Position numbers and translations under genes: made by a program. A stretch of DNA of 64,000 nucleotides from a bacterium. GTDB lineage: Bacteria; UBA10199; JACPAL01; GCA-016699445. Location of the stretch: the NCBI GenBank assembly GCA_035454885.1, contig DATIGE010000004.1, positions 1 to 64,000 of the forward strand. Reading direction: 5' to 3'. Shown piece after piece: positions 43,901 through 51,341 of the stretch. The notes beneath the pieces are model-generated. The model worked only from the letters and a program-made list of their open reading frames with translations. It had not been told where the DNA came from and ran no database searches. Numbering within the stretch: position 1 is the stretch's first letter; each line of letters begins with the position of its first letter.

Positions 43901-46249
43901 TTGGTGGGCGGCTGGGCGGAGCGCCTCGTCCCCGAGCGGACGCAGCTGCGGATGCAGGAGGAGATCAACGGGGTCGTCCAGGCCCTCGACGATTACGCGA
44001 CGAAGGGGAAGGGCGATCTGCCGGAATTGATGGACCGCATGGAAAGGGCCCTCCTTCGCCAGAAAGAATTCATGAAGGGGCTCCCCGAGGGGGTACGCAA
44101 CGAGGCGACCTACGCGAGAAACGCCCAGGCCCTGGCGAATTTGAGACAGTTTCGGGCGGCCTATCAGACCTCCGTCCTCGCAAAGGCCGGGCTCGAGCCG
44201 CATGAGAATCCGCTCGGCCTTCGCGCGGCCAAGGAAGGGGATTTTTTGACGTATCCCGCGGAGAAGGGGTTGGATCTCGTCCGGGCCTTGAAGAAGGACA
44301 CCGCCGTCAAGTGGGTGAAGGTCCACCGCAACGGCCTCGTGGAGGCGCGGGTGACCGATCCCTTCGGCCGCGACGTCACGGTCCGTCTCGCCTCCGACGT
44401 CCCGAAGGACGTCATCAAGGCCATGAAGGAGGCGGTCGCGGGGCCGGGCGTTCCGTACGCTGACTATGACGTGATTCCCGGGACGCAAGTCAGCGACGTG
44501 GCGGCCCGGCGCGCCTCGCAGGGTGAGCCCGCCGTCCTCGCCTCCGTCTTCGGGCCCCTCGTCGATTTCCTAAAGTCCCGGGACGTTGGCGAAACGCCGG
44601 AACAGCCGGCGGAGATGCCCCTGGAGCGCGTCTACGGGCCGCACTACGACTATGAGCCGGGATTCTACGCCTCTCTTCCCGCCGACGGCCGGAAGGTGGA
44701 CGGGGCTTGGTTTTTTCCCGGCCTGAAATTGGAAGGAAAATCTTTTGCGATGATCGAGGGCGGCGAGGTCACGTTCACGGGCCGCGTCTTTGGCCAGGGG
44801 AGCGCCTCGACCGTCTACGAAGCCGAATGGAGAACGCCGGACGGCGAGCAAAGGCTCGTCGCCGTGAAGATCCGCGATCATGCCCTCGACCCCCTGCTTG
44901 CGGAAAAGGCCGCCTCTCGAGAGATCGACGCCCTCGTGAAGATTCCAAGCGAGCTCGCCCCAAATTATTACGGAACGACGATCGTCGAAGGGATGACGGC
45001 AATCGTGACGGATGTCGTCCCCGGTCAGTTCTTCAGGGACGTGGATCCGGTTCGGATCAACGAAAACACCGTCGCGGATATCCACGCCATTTTCGACGGG
45101 TTGGAGGGAGAGGGTTGGAGCCCGGGGGACTTTCAGGTCAACATCGACGCCATGGGACGGGCCCGTCTCATCGATTTCGAAGGCCTCGATGTGGGGCCCA
45201 ACGGCACGTCCACGACCCGATGGGACGTCTTCCGCTCGCTCGCCGACCTTCGCCGCCAGGCCGGACTCCCGACAGATTTCTTGGACCGCGAGATAGCCTC
45301 GGAACCGGACCAGAACGTGGGGCCTGCGTTGGTCAAGAGGCCGTCGGGCCCGGCTTCTCTCCAGGATCTGCGTCTGAATGAAGGTGAGACCCAGCGGATT
45401 GGCGACCTGGAGTTCACGCTTGCGGACGGCGAGGTCTGGGTTCGCGGCGTCGAAGGCGGCGAGGGCGTCGTTGTTCGCGGGACTGGCGACGAGTCGGGGG
45501 CATGGATTCCCGTCGGGGAGGGAGACACGCTTTTGGTCAACGGGCGTCATTACGCGAGGGTTCTCGGCGAGTTCCGGACGGTCACGCCGGCTCCCGACAA
45601 TGCGCCCGTTCTCGCGCATGGAGAGAACGGCGTGATCCTGGACAACGGGGATGGAAACCTGACGAAGGTTGGCGGTTCGGTTGAAAGGAACAAACAGCTC
45701 GACGCGGAACAATACGCCTTGGCGATCATTCAATTCCACGGCCTGGACATCGCCCCGCCCTTGGTCGGCCGACCCCACCCGTCGGAATTGATCATCGGTA
45801 AACTGAAAGGCAAATCCTTGGACCGGTTGAGCCCCCGGGAGAGAGAGCAGATTAAGCCCGAGCATTGGAAGGGGCTGGAAGACGGGTTGAAAAGCCTTCA
45901 AGACCTTGGGATCCACCACAATGACATCAGCGCCGGCAATATCATCTGGGACGGACAGAAGCTCCGCCTCGTGGATTTTGGGTTGGCGCGGTTCGGTTTC
46001 CGGACTTCAGACGATTTCAATCGGCTTCAACGCATTAAAGACGCCTTCGACAAGGGCGAGGCAGGGCAGGCGCTCTATCCGCTCCCGAATGTTAACGATA
46101 TCGAAAACCAGGCGCGCATCCCCGTCGCCGATGTCCCCTTCAGCCGCCCGGAGGACCGTGCGCCGGACACCGGTTACCGGAAGGCGGCGCGCCAAACGGT
46201 GGAGGGCAACGATCACGTTGGCCCACCTTCCGAGCCGGAAAAGAAATAG
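40991..46249 (+). CDS. giant modular island protein 3 with two C-terminal kinase-like domains
   Basis: The 1,752-residue protein starts at the ATG with AGAGGGG upstream. It shares with giants 1 and 2 the GPKIRHADLTGLIRDAKSKI block (about 275-295), the hydrophobic domain (about 795-1000) and the C-terminal domain (NGLVEARVTDPFGR, about 1115). DVAARRAS follows at 1169-1176, then a kinase module like that of the 37722 protein (GQGSASTVYEA, VAVKIRD, PGDFQVNID, LIDFEGL; about 1260-1410). A small beta-rich domain (about 1455-1530) precedes a second kinase-like domain (about 1555-1690) with HHNDISAGNIIWD and LVDFGLARFG, a more orthodox catalytic loop that resembles bacterial effector kinases. It appears to be a fusion of a giant and a kinase effector. 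No frameshift seen. Confidence 0.78.
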   Translation: MSVVSESKGPSVEWTDADPCRQTNSCAVARVKDAPASPFGSVYRQGSEIGSRLWAAVRPGMESLFRSARNPANWIGAVEDKIKAEDYIGARNLLKETDELFNDGTAFYVGDVYDFVRYGPVSDPVLGPKIFDLKAQIEAGEAGLEARLEKKVEEGEAQTIIATGKKLAQALARRKRDEEALKAFQDLDNLTSITIDVSDTFSSLKSRLKQGEAGAKEAEAFLEKLEPLLRGNGAAPMFRCRELIGSAREEIASGRDPLQAIQGLEAGLVPLLDGPKIRHADLTGLIRDAKSKIASGALQGNDRLYEEGLSDLRSLQRYAEAEGRKEAAFEAYLSLWPENTDLVFVADLYADDVYRGRGRPYEARFDLIKRLDVTRTIDALDPEISRPTWSRFGKSPVAEDAELASKVKAQWEDMRRTAIWRTDPNGWGETFGGFGTDRSNRPNFRFYNPEYRNGIVTYREPVPGGIGELDALSTRLEGLYADPSMPTENFLAKVEETRRAGASALDENEGYRGRIELEEGLKALSTDVALIKAVEAWRSGGGEVPVEAMEKIRVLCAARARVLDEYLQGMPDDPSLYYEMKYIAEGSAWLNSFRITEDTDPATIQSLLPSFEFMIELEFSVEELRVLGGLKEEAGAVSEIPAEKGNERADVSRTQATLDQVTVLRPGRANAIEVGRRSMIQEMEARAAFYGPVAEDLDRIAFEKTLDAKIQTFREMGKEVRRSKGIKNFMSSRDPGPDRHRGMELKYEKIREMWHSEDPVLRKRAREAFIALEHAEINIDLEKEYKGAAKFNQYTIGVGIILASAVTAGVAEGLAVPLLGLADEGLGATAVNAFFFTLSYRAYDSAARGDGFVNGLAGAVKDPVAFAEEFAFNLAMMRFLGKAMKTYEGLFVSRLGRGLIYKAGGFAWEAGAFQVWSAFHSNAQMLLHGNYDPSHALDAFSPSAFEDGFLFLAALKIGGVLSMPLAGTSGLVGGWAERLVPERTQLRMQEEINGVVQALDDYATKGKGDLPELMDRMERALLRQKEFMKGLPEGVRNEATYARNAQALANLRQFRAAYQTSVLAKAGLEPHENPLGLRAAKEGDFLTYPAEKGLDLVRALKKDTAVKWVKVHRNGLVEARVTDPFGRDVTVRLASDVPKDVIKAMKEAVAGPGVPYADYDVIPGTQVSDVAARRASQGEPAVLASVFGPLVDFLKSRDVGETPEQPAEMPLERVYGPHYDYEPGFYASLPADGRKVDGAWFFPGLKLEGKSFAMIEGGEVTFTGRVFGQGSASTVYEAEWRTPDGEQRLVAVKIRDHALDPLLAEKAASREIDALVKIPSELAPNYYGTTIVEGMTAIVTDVVPGQFFRDVDPVRINENTVADIHAIFDGLEGEGWSPGDFQVNIDAMGRARLIDFEGLDVGPNGTSTTRWDVFRSLADLRRQAGLPTDFLDREIASEPDQNVGPALVKRPSGPASLQDLRLNEGETQRIGDLEFTLADGEVWVRGVEGGEGVVVRGTGDESGAWIPVGEGDTLLVNGRHYARVLGEFRTVTPAPDNAPVLAHGENGVILDNGDGNLTKVGGSVERNKQLDAEQYALAIIQFHGLDIAPPLVGRPHPSELIIGKLKGKSLDRLSPREREQIKPEHWKGLEDGLKSLQDLGIHHNDISAGNIIWDGQKLRLVDFGLARFGFRTSDDFNRLQRIKDAFDKGEAGQALYPLPNVNDIENQARIPVADVPFSRPEDRAPDTGYRKAARQTVEGNDHVGPPSEPEKK

Positions 46250-46380
46250 CGGAGCGCAAGTTCGTTAATCAAATACAGGGAGATCTCGCAATACAGCCCC
46301 TTCGGCTTCGGCCTCGCCCTCCGCAATTTCGTCGAGCATCTTTATATCCGCCAAGGAGATCCGCTTCCTTTTCCCGCCCC

Positions 46381-46408
46381 TTGACACCCCCCCAACCCTG
46401 CTTACCTT
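46381..46408 (+). promoter_or_regulatory. possible promoter for hsp20
   Basis: TTGACA at 46381-46386 is followed 16 nt later by TACCTT at 46403-46408, about 50 bp before the hsp20 ATG. The CCTTGACACCCCC start also has some likeness to heat-shock (sigma-32) -35 elements. The assignment is tentative. Confidence 0.35.
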
Positions 46409-46455
46409 TCTGTCGAAGGACGAACGAAAAGATCCAAAAGTAAGAGGAGGTTTTT

Positions 46456-46911
46456 ATGACTTATCTCAGCCTGATCCCCCGCCTCGGCGGGCGAAGCACG
46501 CCCACACGCTGGGGGTTCGACCGCATCTTCGATGACTTCTTCCGCGACCTGGACGTGATGCCCGAGGGCGTTCCCGCCTTCAACGCGCGTCTGGACGTGG
46601 CCGAGACCGACAAGGAAGTGACGGTCACGGCCGATCTGCCCGGTTTGGAGGAAAAGGACATCGAGCTTGCCCTCAACGAAAACGTCCTCTCGCTCAAGGG
46701 CGAGAAGAGGGCGGAGACTGAAGAAGAGGGGAAGAACTATTTCCGCAAAGAGCGGACCTACGGGGCGTTCTACCGGGAGATCGAGATCCCGGCCGAGATC
46801 GACGCGGCCAAGGTGGCCGCAACGTTCAAGAACGGGGTCCTGACCGTGACGCTTCCCAAGTCTGAGAAGGCGAAGGAGGAATCGAGGAAGATCCCGGTCA
46901 CGGCCGGCTAA
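46456..46911 (+). CDS. hsp20: Hsp20/alpha-crystallin family small heat-shock protein
   Basis: Small heat-shock proteins bind unfolding proteins in an ATP-independent way. The 151-residue protein has an N-terminal arm (WGFDRIFDDFFRDL), the alpha-crystallin domain (about 40-135: NARLDVAETDKEVTVTADLPGLEEKDIELAL, LKGEKRAE, GAFYREIEIPAEID) with the A-x-x-x-n-GVLTV signature (AATFKNGVLTVTLPK), and a short tail with the IPV motif that docks between dimers. The ribosome-binding site is strong (AGAGGAGG). The gap upstream (46250-46455) holds no recognisable gene. Confidence 0.95.
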   Translation: MTYLSLIPRLGGRSTPTRWGFDRIFDDFFRDLDVMPEGVPAFNARLDVAETDKEVTVTADLPGLEEKDIELALNENVLSLKGEKRAETEEEGKNYFRKERTYGAFYREIEIPAEIDAAKVAATFKNGVLTVTLPKSEKAKEESRKIPVTAG

Positions 46912-46919
46912 GACGTCCG

Positions 46920-46926
46920 TCTCTCA
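46920..46926. promoter_or_regulatory. class B heptamer TCTCTCA upstream of the 47049 gene
   Basis: TCTCTCA directly after hsp20, 90 bp upstream of the sigma-54 promoter at 47010. The same heptamer occurs upstream of the two other sigma-54 promoters of this region. The second half here (CGATG) does not complete the inverted repeat seen at 49238. Confidence 0.45.
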
Positions 46927-47009
46927 TCTTGCGATGTGAACGGCCTCACAGCTTGTAAGATCCCTGACGACCGCCGCAAAAATCATAAATAAGATCAATC
47001 ACCTTTTCG

Positions 47010-47024
47010 TGGCATCCCTTTTGC
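47010..47024 (+). promoter_or_regulatory. sigma-54 promoter of the 47049 lipoprotein gene
   Basis: TGGCATCCCTTTTGC fits the -24/-12 consensus with exact spacing. Transcription should begin near 47035. The ribosome-binding site AGGGGG and ATG follow at once, in the same layout as before the 49408 gene. Confidence 0.82.
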
Positions 47025-47048
47025 TTTTTCCACTGCAGGGGGTTCACC

Positions 47049-49223
47049 ATGAAAAGGATTTTCTTTGCCGGACTCGTCGTTTCCCTGAGCGCCTTCGCCG
47101 GTTGCGGCGGGACGAAGGATCAAGGACCGACGGACGCGACCTCGTTCTGCGAACCCTCTCCGGTGAGGGCCGGACAAGCCGTTTCCTGTTCGATCGATGG
47201 GGACCAAGCCGCCGACCTGACCGAGTGCACCTTTTTTGTCGGAAAGCAGGATGGACGGCGGATTCCGGTGGAGGCCTCCCTTTCCGGTTCGATCCTTTCC
47301 TTTCAGATGCCCGTGACCCCCGCCGGGATGATCGACGTGGTCGTCGGCTGCGGCGAGGACTTCAAGACCCTGGGGGGCATTCAAGTGGCGGACGCCATCG
47401 AGGCCGACGGGAATACCGAGGCGGCGGAAAGGCCTGAGGACGATACCGTCATCGAGCCGCGGGCGCCCGCGTCCCCAACGGTCCCTGAGGGGGAAACGGC
47501 TCCGGTTGCGACGCCGCCGCCGGCCGCAACCCCGGCGCCTGCGACCTTTGAAGTTTCACTGGAAGGTTCTCTCGTCGCGAACCCGGTCCAATTCGGCGCC
47601 GCGCGCCTTTCCGGACGCATTCAGGGCGGGGGCGCCTTGCGTGAGGCCTATGTCTACGGACCCTTCGCCCCCGACGGCAACTGCGAGCGTCTCCTGGCCA
47701 TCGACCCCTCCGGAGGCCCGCTCAATCCCGGGAGCCGGAATTACGATTCGTATCGCGATTTCGTCGGCCACGCTTGCGACGAGGCGGCGGGCAACTGCGA
47801 AGGTTTCACCGCCGCGGCGGAGGACGGAACGCCGGCGCCCGTCAATTGCCGGATCGATCTTCCCCGTGATCGGGACGCCTTTGACTTCTATTTCCGCCTC
47901 TCGCAGCGGGTCTCCTCGTCCTTCTTGGTCACCGTCGGTGAGGATGGCACTTTAAGGACGGACGGGGTGGACATCGCCGCGCCGGTGGCCTCGTTGACCA
48001 ATGTGAGGATCGACGTCAGCGAGACGTCGCCGGAAATCTCCGTCTCATTCTCCTACGCCAACGCCGCCGCGGCCCCCGTGGTCATGGGGTGCCGCCCCGT
48101 CGGGACGCCGTCCCGCGCGATCTCGGCCTCCGGATCCGTTGCACAACGCTGTGCCCTAGAAAACGAGATGACGGTGACCGCCCTGGCGCCGGGAATCGGC
48201 GGGGGCAACGTCGCGCGGGAGACCTACAAGGTGCAATGCGGGGAGCCCCAGGCGGTCTTGAAGAAGATGGCCTTCCGCGGCGCGAACGGGGAGGTCTGCA
48301 CGGTGGGAGAAGACGACTGGAGTCGCTCGTGCGACGCCCGCGGAGAGTTCGAGCTCCGCGGCGAGGCCTACCGGACTTGCGAGATTCAAAGGCAGCGTCC
48401 GGACGGGGGCTTCGAGTTCGTCTCGTCCCACTCGGTCCCCTGGGTCCATGAGGTGAAGCTGACCGAGACGGACGCCGCCTGTTCGAGCACCAACAACGTC
48501 GGCGTGCCGGTCACGGCCGGCATGGTTGATCACGGCCGCGCCATTCTCACACGACGCCTGAAACGTTCCTACGAATGTACGAATTACGCCTTTACGGTGC
48601 GTGGCGAGAACGGGCGGGAGACCGCGCTCAGCGAGCATGCGCCGTATGGGGCGAGCTTCGAGTTGTTGCCGGGGACGGCGGATCAGTATTGCCGCGGACG
48701 CGCCCCGGTCGGCGACTCCGGGATCTCCGGGATACCCAGCCTGGTCGTCATTGGCGAAGGCAATATCGGGCACAGCTACTACTCGACCTTCAACCGGTGT
48801 CCGGCGAACGACGGCGGTGTGTTTGACCGGAAATTCCGGATCGTCATGAAGATCGATGGGAACGCCTCGGCCGCCTTCAAGATCTCGTGGCGGGGAAAGC
48901 ACGTCAAGAACGTCCGCTACAGCTGCACGACGGACGGTCCGGGCGTCAATCCCGCGGTGGTGGGCCGTGTTCAGAGATACGACCATGACGGAAGAAGCTT
49001 TCCCTTGCCGACGTCCGTGCGGAACGTGACCATCACCCAACCCGATCCCTCTTCATACGCGGTGCAGACGGCGGTGGACGGCTTCAAGATCCACGACGAC
49101 CTCATATGGGCGACGGTCCAATGCACGTTGACGGCGGTGACCTACGACAATCGGGAGATCGTCGCCCCCGTACAACACTGGGACGCCTGCACGGCCGAGT
49201 TCCCGACCTGTCTGGCGCAGTAG
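47049..49223 (+). CDS. large predicted lipoprotein, unknown function
   Basis: The 724-residue protein begins with a lipoprotein signal peptide (MKRIFFAGLVVSLSAFAGC; Cys at 19 is the lipidation site). A small beta domain (about 30-120) resembling an IPT/Ig fold (PSPVRAGQAVSCSIDG) is followed by a Pro/Ala/Glu linker (about 120-165) and a long Cys-rich extracellular part with many paired cysteines, suggesting disulfide-linked beta domains. No enzyme motif was found. Residue 20 is Gly, so the Asp+2 inner-membrane retention rule does not apply and outer-membrane or surface location is likely. Controlled by a sigma-54-type promoter; a hairpin-free gap separates it from the next lipoprotein gene. 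Confidence 0.85.
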   Translation: MKRIFFAGLVVSLSAFAGCGGTKDQGPTDATSFCEPSPVRAGQAVSCSIDGDQAADLTECTFFVGKQDGRRIPVEASLSGSILSFQMPVTPAGMIDVVVGCGEDFKTLGGIQVADAIEADGNTEAAERPEDDTVIEPRAPASPTVPEGETAPVATPPPAATPAPATFEVSLEGSLVANPVQFGAARLSGRIQGGGALREAYVYGPFAPDGNCERLLAIDPSGGPLNPGSRNYDSYRDFVGHACDEAAGNCEGFTAAAEDGTPAPVNCRIDLPRDRDAFDFYFRLSQRVSSSFLVTVGEDGTLRTDGVDIAAPVASLTNVRIDVSETSPEISVSFSYANAAAAPVVMGCRPVGTPSRAISASGSVAQRCALENEMTVTALAPGIGGGNVARETYKVQCGEPQAVLKKMAFRGANGEVCTVGEDDWSRSCDARGEFELRGEAYRTCEIQRQRPDGGFEFVSSHSVPWVHEVKLTETDAACSSTNNVGVPVTAGMVDHGRAILTRRLKRSYECTNYAFTVRGENGRETALSEHAPYGASFELLPGTADQYCRGRAPVGDSGISGIPSLVVIGEGNIGHSYYSTFNRCPANDGGVFDRKFRIVMKIDGNASAAFKISWRGKHVKNVRYSCTTDGPGVNPAVVGRVQRYDHDGRSFPLPTSVRNVTITQPDPSSYAVQTAVDGFKIHDDLIWATVQCTLTAVTYDNREIVAPVQHWDACTAEFPTCLAQ

Positions 49224-49235
49224 ACTTCGAAGGCA

Positions 49236-49252
49236 TCTCTCATGTTGTGAGA
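49236..49252. promoter_or_regulatory. class B upstream palindrome TCTCA-N5-TGAGA
   Basis: TCTCATGTTGTGAGA (49238-49252) is a perfect 5-5-5 inverted repeat whose left arm is part of the heptamer TCTCTCA (49236-49242). It stands about 132 bp upstream of the sigma-54 promoter at 49370 and is the best-formed class B site. Confidence 0.6.
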
Positions 49253-49276
49253 TTCGGAGGTCACTATGTGCGTTTT

Positions 49277-49283
49277 TCTCTCA
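49277..49283. promoter_or_regulatory. second class B heptamer TCTCTCA
   Basis: TCTCTCA, continued by ACCCTGA, about 93 bp upstream of the promoter at 49370. The extended form TCTCTCAACC is also found at 55635-55644. Confidence 0.45.
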
Positions 49284-49369
49284 ACCCTGAAAGTGGAGTC
49301 TCAATGCGCCAGATCATAAATATAGAACAATATCATATACTTAAGTATGGGAGTTTTCTCCACTAAGCA

Positions 49370-49384
49370 TGGCACACCCCTTGC
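49370..49384 (+). promoter_or_regulatory. sigma-54 promoter of the 49408-50538 lipoprotein operon
   Basis: TGGCACACCCCTTGC is a full match to the -24/-12 consensus. The DNA just upstream is AT-rich. The leader carries AGGGGG before the ATG. Confidence 0.87.
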
Positions 49385-49407
49385 TTATTCCCTTGAGGGG
49401 GTTCATC

Positions 49408-50541
49408 ATGAAACAAATGTCATTCAAGGCGATCCTGCTGGGCTTGGTTTTGGGCCTTCTCGCGGCCGGGTGCGAAAACCCGAACGACGGAGCGCAGGAG
49501 GTTCGGGTCCGCCGAGAGTCCTCTCGCAGCATGGATCGGGTCTCGCAAGAGGTCGCGGCCCCCGGTCCCGCGGATTCCGGCACCGGCGAAGATCCAGTGA
49601 TCGCGCCGACCACTCCCACCGGAGTCACGGGCATCGATGTCGAGACGCCTCCCCCCTCTGAACCCGATGTGATTGACGAGGTCGGACACGACACGGCTCC
49701 AACGCTACCGCCGCCTCCCGTGGTCCCCGCCTGCACGCCCGTCTCCGCCGAGATCGCGTGTGCCGATCAGGATTGCGGTACGGTCGACGACGGTTGCGGG
49801 GCCACCTTTGAGTGCGGCACCTGCGCGGCGCCCGCCACTTGCGACACCGAGCATGACACGATCTATCCCACGAACGTCTGCCGCGTGACGGGCGACCCCG
49901 CCGAACAGTGCCGGCCGATCCCCGGTGGAAGCGGCCTCTCCCGGTGCACGCTCGGGTCCGACACGTACTGCCGCGAACTCTTCGGCCGGGTCCGGCCTTG
50001 TCCCAGTGAGATCGTTCCGACTCCACCCCCGGCCGAGGATTCCAGGATCGACATGATCTTTGATTACGCGGAGCAATGCCGCTGGTTGTCACCCGCAGAG
50101 TGCGCGCGCCGGGACCCCAATTTCGGCGGCTACGCGAGCGTCGCGCCCTACCGAAGTCTTTGTCAGGAGTCTAGACCGTCCGGCTGCCTCCGCGACCAAA
50201 ATATCCTGCCCACTGCGAACGACCGTACCCCGCTGACGCTCGATGATTTTATGAAGTTGGAATCCATTATCTCCGGGGCGCGTACCGTGTGCCGGGAGAC
50301 TTTGGACAGAGAGGGTTATGAGGCATGTCGGCGCAAGGACGTCGAGACCCACCCCGCGCCCTACTATCCCTGGGACCCGGATCGGAGGCTGTATCGTCAA
50401 CTCCAGGCAGGGGATCACGAGCAGTGGTACGAGTTTGCGCCGCGCTTGCTGGGTCATTACGAAGCCTATTGCGGAAACGATCCGATCGCCTGCCTGGTCC
50501 GTTATGCCCCTCAGCGCCCGGCGAGACCGGAGGCCTTGTGA
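49408..50541 (+). CDS. cysteine-rich predicted lipoprotein, unknown function
   Basis: The 377-residue protein begins MKQMSFKAILLGLVLGLLAAGC, a lipoprotein signal with lipobox LAAGC (Cys near 22). A Ser/Thr/Pro linker (about 30-110) leads to a Cys-rich domain (about 113-150: DQDCGTVDDGCGATFECGTCAAPATCD), a pattern common in myxobacterial-type surface lipoproteins. It continues with further cysteines and a helical C terminus (about 270-377). I chose ATG 49408 over an in-frame start at 49369, which lies inside the promoter. Its stop overlaps the next start (GTGA). Confidence 0.82.
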   Translation: MKQMSFKAILLGLVLGLLAAGCENPNDGAQEVRVRRESSRSMDRVSQEVAAPGPADSGTGEDPVIAPTTPTGVTGIDVETPPPSEPDVIDEVGHDTAPTLPPPPVVPACTPVSAEIACADQDCGTVDDGCGATFECGTCAAPATCDTEHDTIYPTNVCRVTGDPAEQCRPIPGGSGLSRCTLGSDTYCRELFGRVRPCPSEIVPTPPPAEDSRIDMIFDYAEQCRWLSPAECARRDPNFGGYASVAPYRSLCQESRPSGCLRDQNILPTANDRTPLTLDDFMKLESIISGARTVCRETLDREGYEACRRKDVETHPAPYYPWDPDRRLYRQLQAGDHEQWYEFAPRLLGHYEAYCGNDPIACLVRYAPQRPARPEAL

Positions 50542-51341
50542 AGCCCCGATTTTCCCCTCTTTTTTCGACCCTTCTGGCGCTGGCGATCTCGGGTTGTCTC
50601 GCGAATACGTCACCGGCCCCCTCGGGAGGGGCCGAGGAGATCGTTCGGAGCGATCCGGCCACGCCTCCTCCGGATGCCGCCGTGGCGGGTCCGGTTGCCG
50701 AAGCGGGTCCGAATGTCCTGGGGCCGAGGGTCGACAGCGAAAGGGTGGGCGAGGGGCTGATCGCTTACACCGCCTTTTACGGTCCGGGATTTTCTCAGCC
50801 GGTCCCTGTGGGAGGCGTCTCCCTCTTGCTCTTCGGCGGCCGCCTCGAGCTGCCCCTCCTGGTGAAAAAACTCGTGACCGATCTGGCCGACGGGACCGTG
50901 GCGGCGAACCCGGAGCCCGGCCTCCAGATCCGTCTCATTCATGAGTATTCGGATGCGGCGGGCGTCCGGCGTTTCCGGTCTTGCGATACGATGACCGGGC
51001 CGGTCCGGCCCGACGGGCGCAATGCCGCCTTCACGGGACTCAACCTGGGCGAGGGGGGACAGGCCCATCTCTTCCTCGTCCTGCCGGGACCCTCGGTCGT
51101 CATCCCGACGGCGGACTTCAGCGCGGCCTGCGCCGACCTGTCGGACGCCTCCCGCCAGACCTACGTCATGGGTGACACAGTCGTGAGCGGTGGACGGTAC
51201 GAACATCTCGGGACGTTTCCATTGATGCTTATGCTTGATCTGGGGCCCTCTCGGACCGGCGTGGAGTCCCCCGAGATCCTCACCCCTCCGGGCCTCGTCC
51301 CCTACGTCAACCCGACCGTCACCCCAGATTTTTCTCTATGA
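50538..51341 (+). CDS. predicted lipoprotein, unknown function
   Basis: The 267-residue protein starts at GTG 50538 with GGAGG five bases upstream, overlapping the previous stop. The signal peptide ends in the lipobox AISGC (Cys near 20). The mature part has two predicted beta-rich stretches (LIAYTAFYGPGF and RLIHEYSDAAGVRRFRSCDT) and two Asp/Ala-rich loops, with no recognised domain. It is co-transcribed with the 49408 lipoprotein gene from the sigma-54 promoter. Its 3' end overlaps the convergent regulator gene by 23 bp. Confidence 0.8.
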   Translation: MKPRFSPLFSTLLALAISGCLANTSPAPSGGAEEIVRSDPATPPPDAAVAGPVAEAGPNVLGPRVDSERVGEGLIAYTAFYGPGFSQPVPVGGVSLLLFGGRLELPLLVKKLVTDLADGTVAANPEPGLQIRLIHEYSDAAGVRRFRSCDTMTGPVRPDGRNAAFTGLNLGEGGQAHLFLVLPGPSVVIPTADFSAACADLSDASRQTYVMGDTVVSGGRYEHLGTFPLMLMLDLGPSRTGVESPEILTPPGLVPYVNPTVTPDFSL

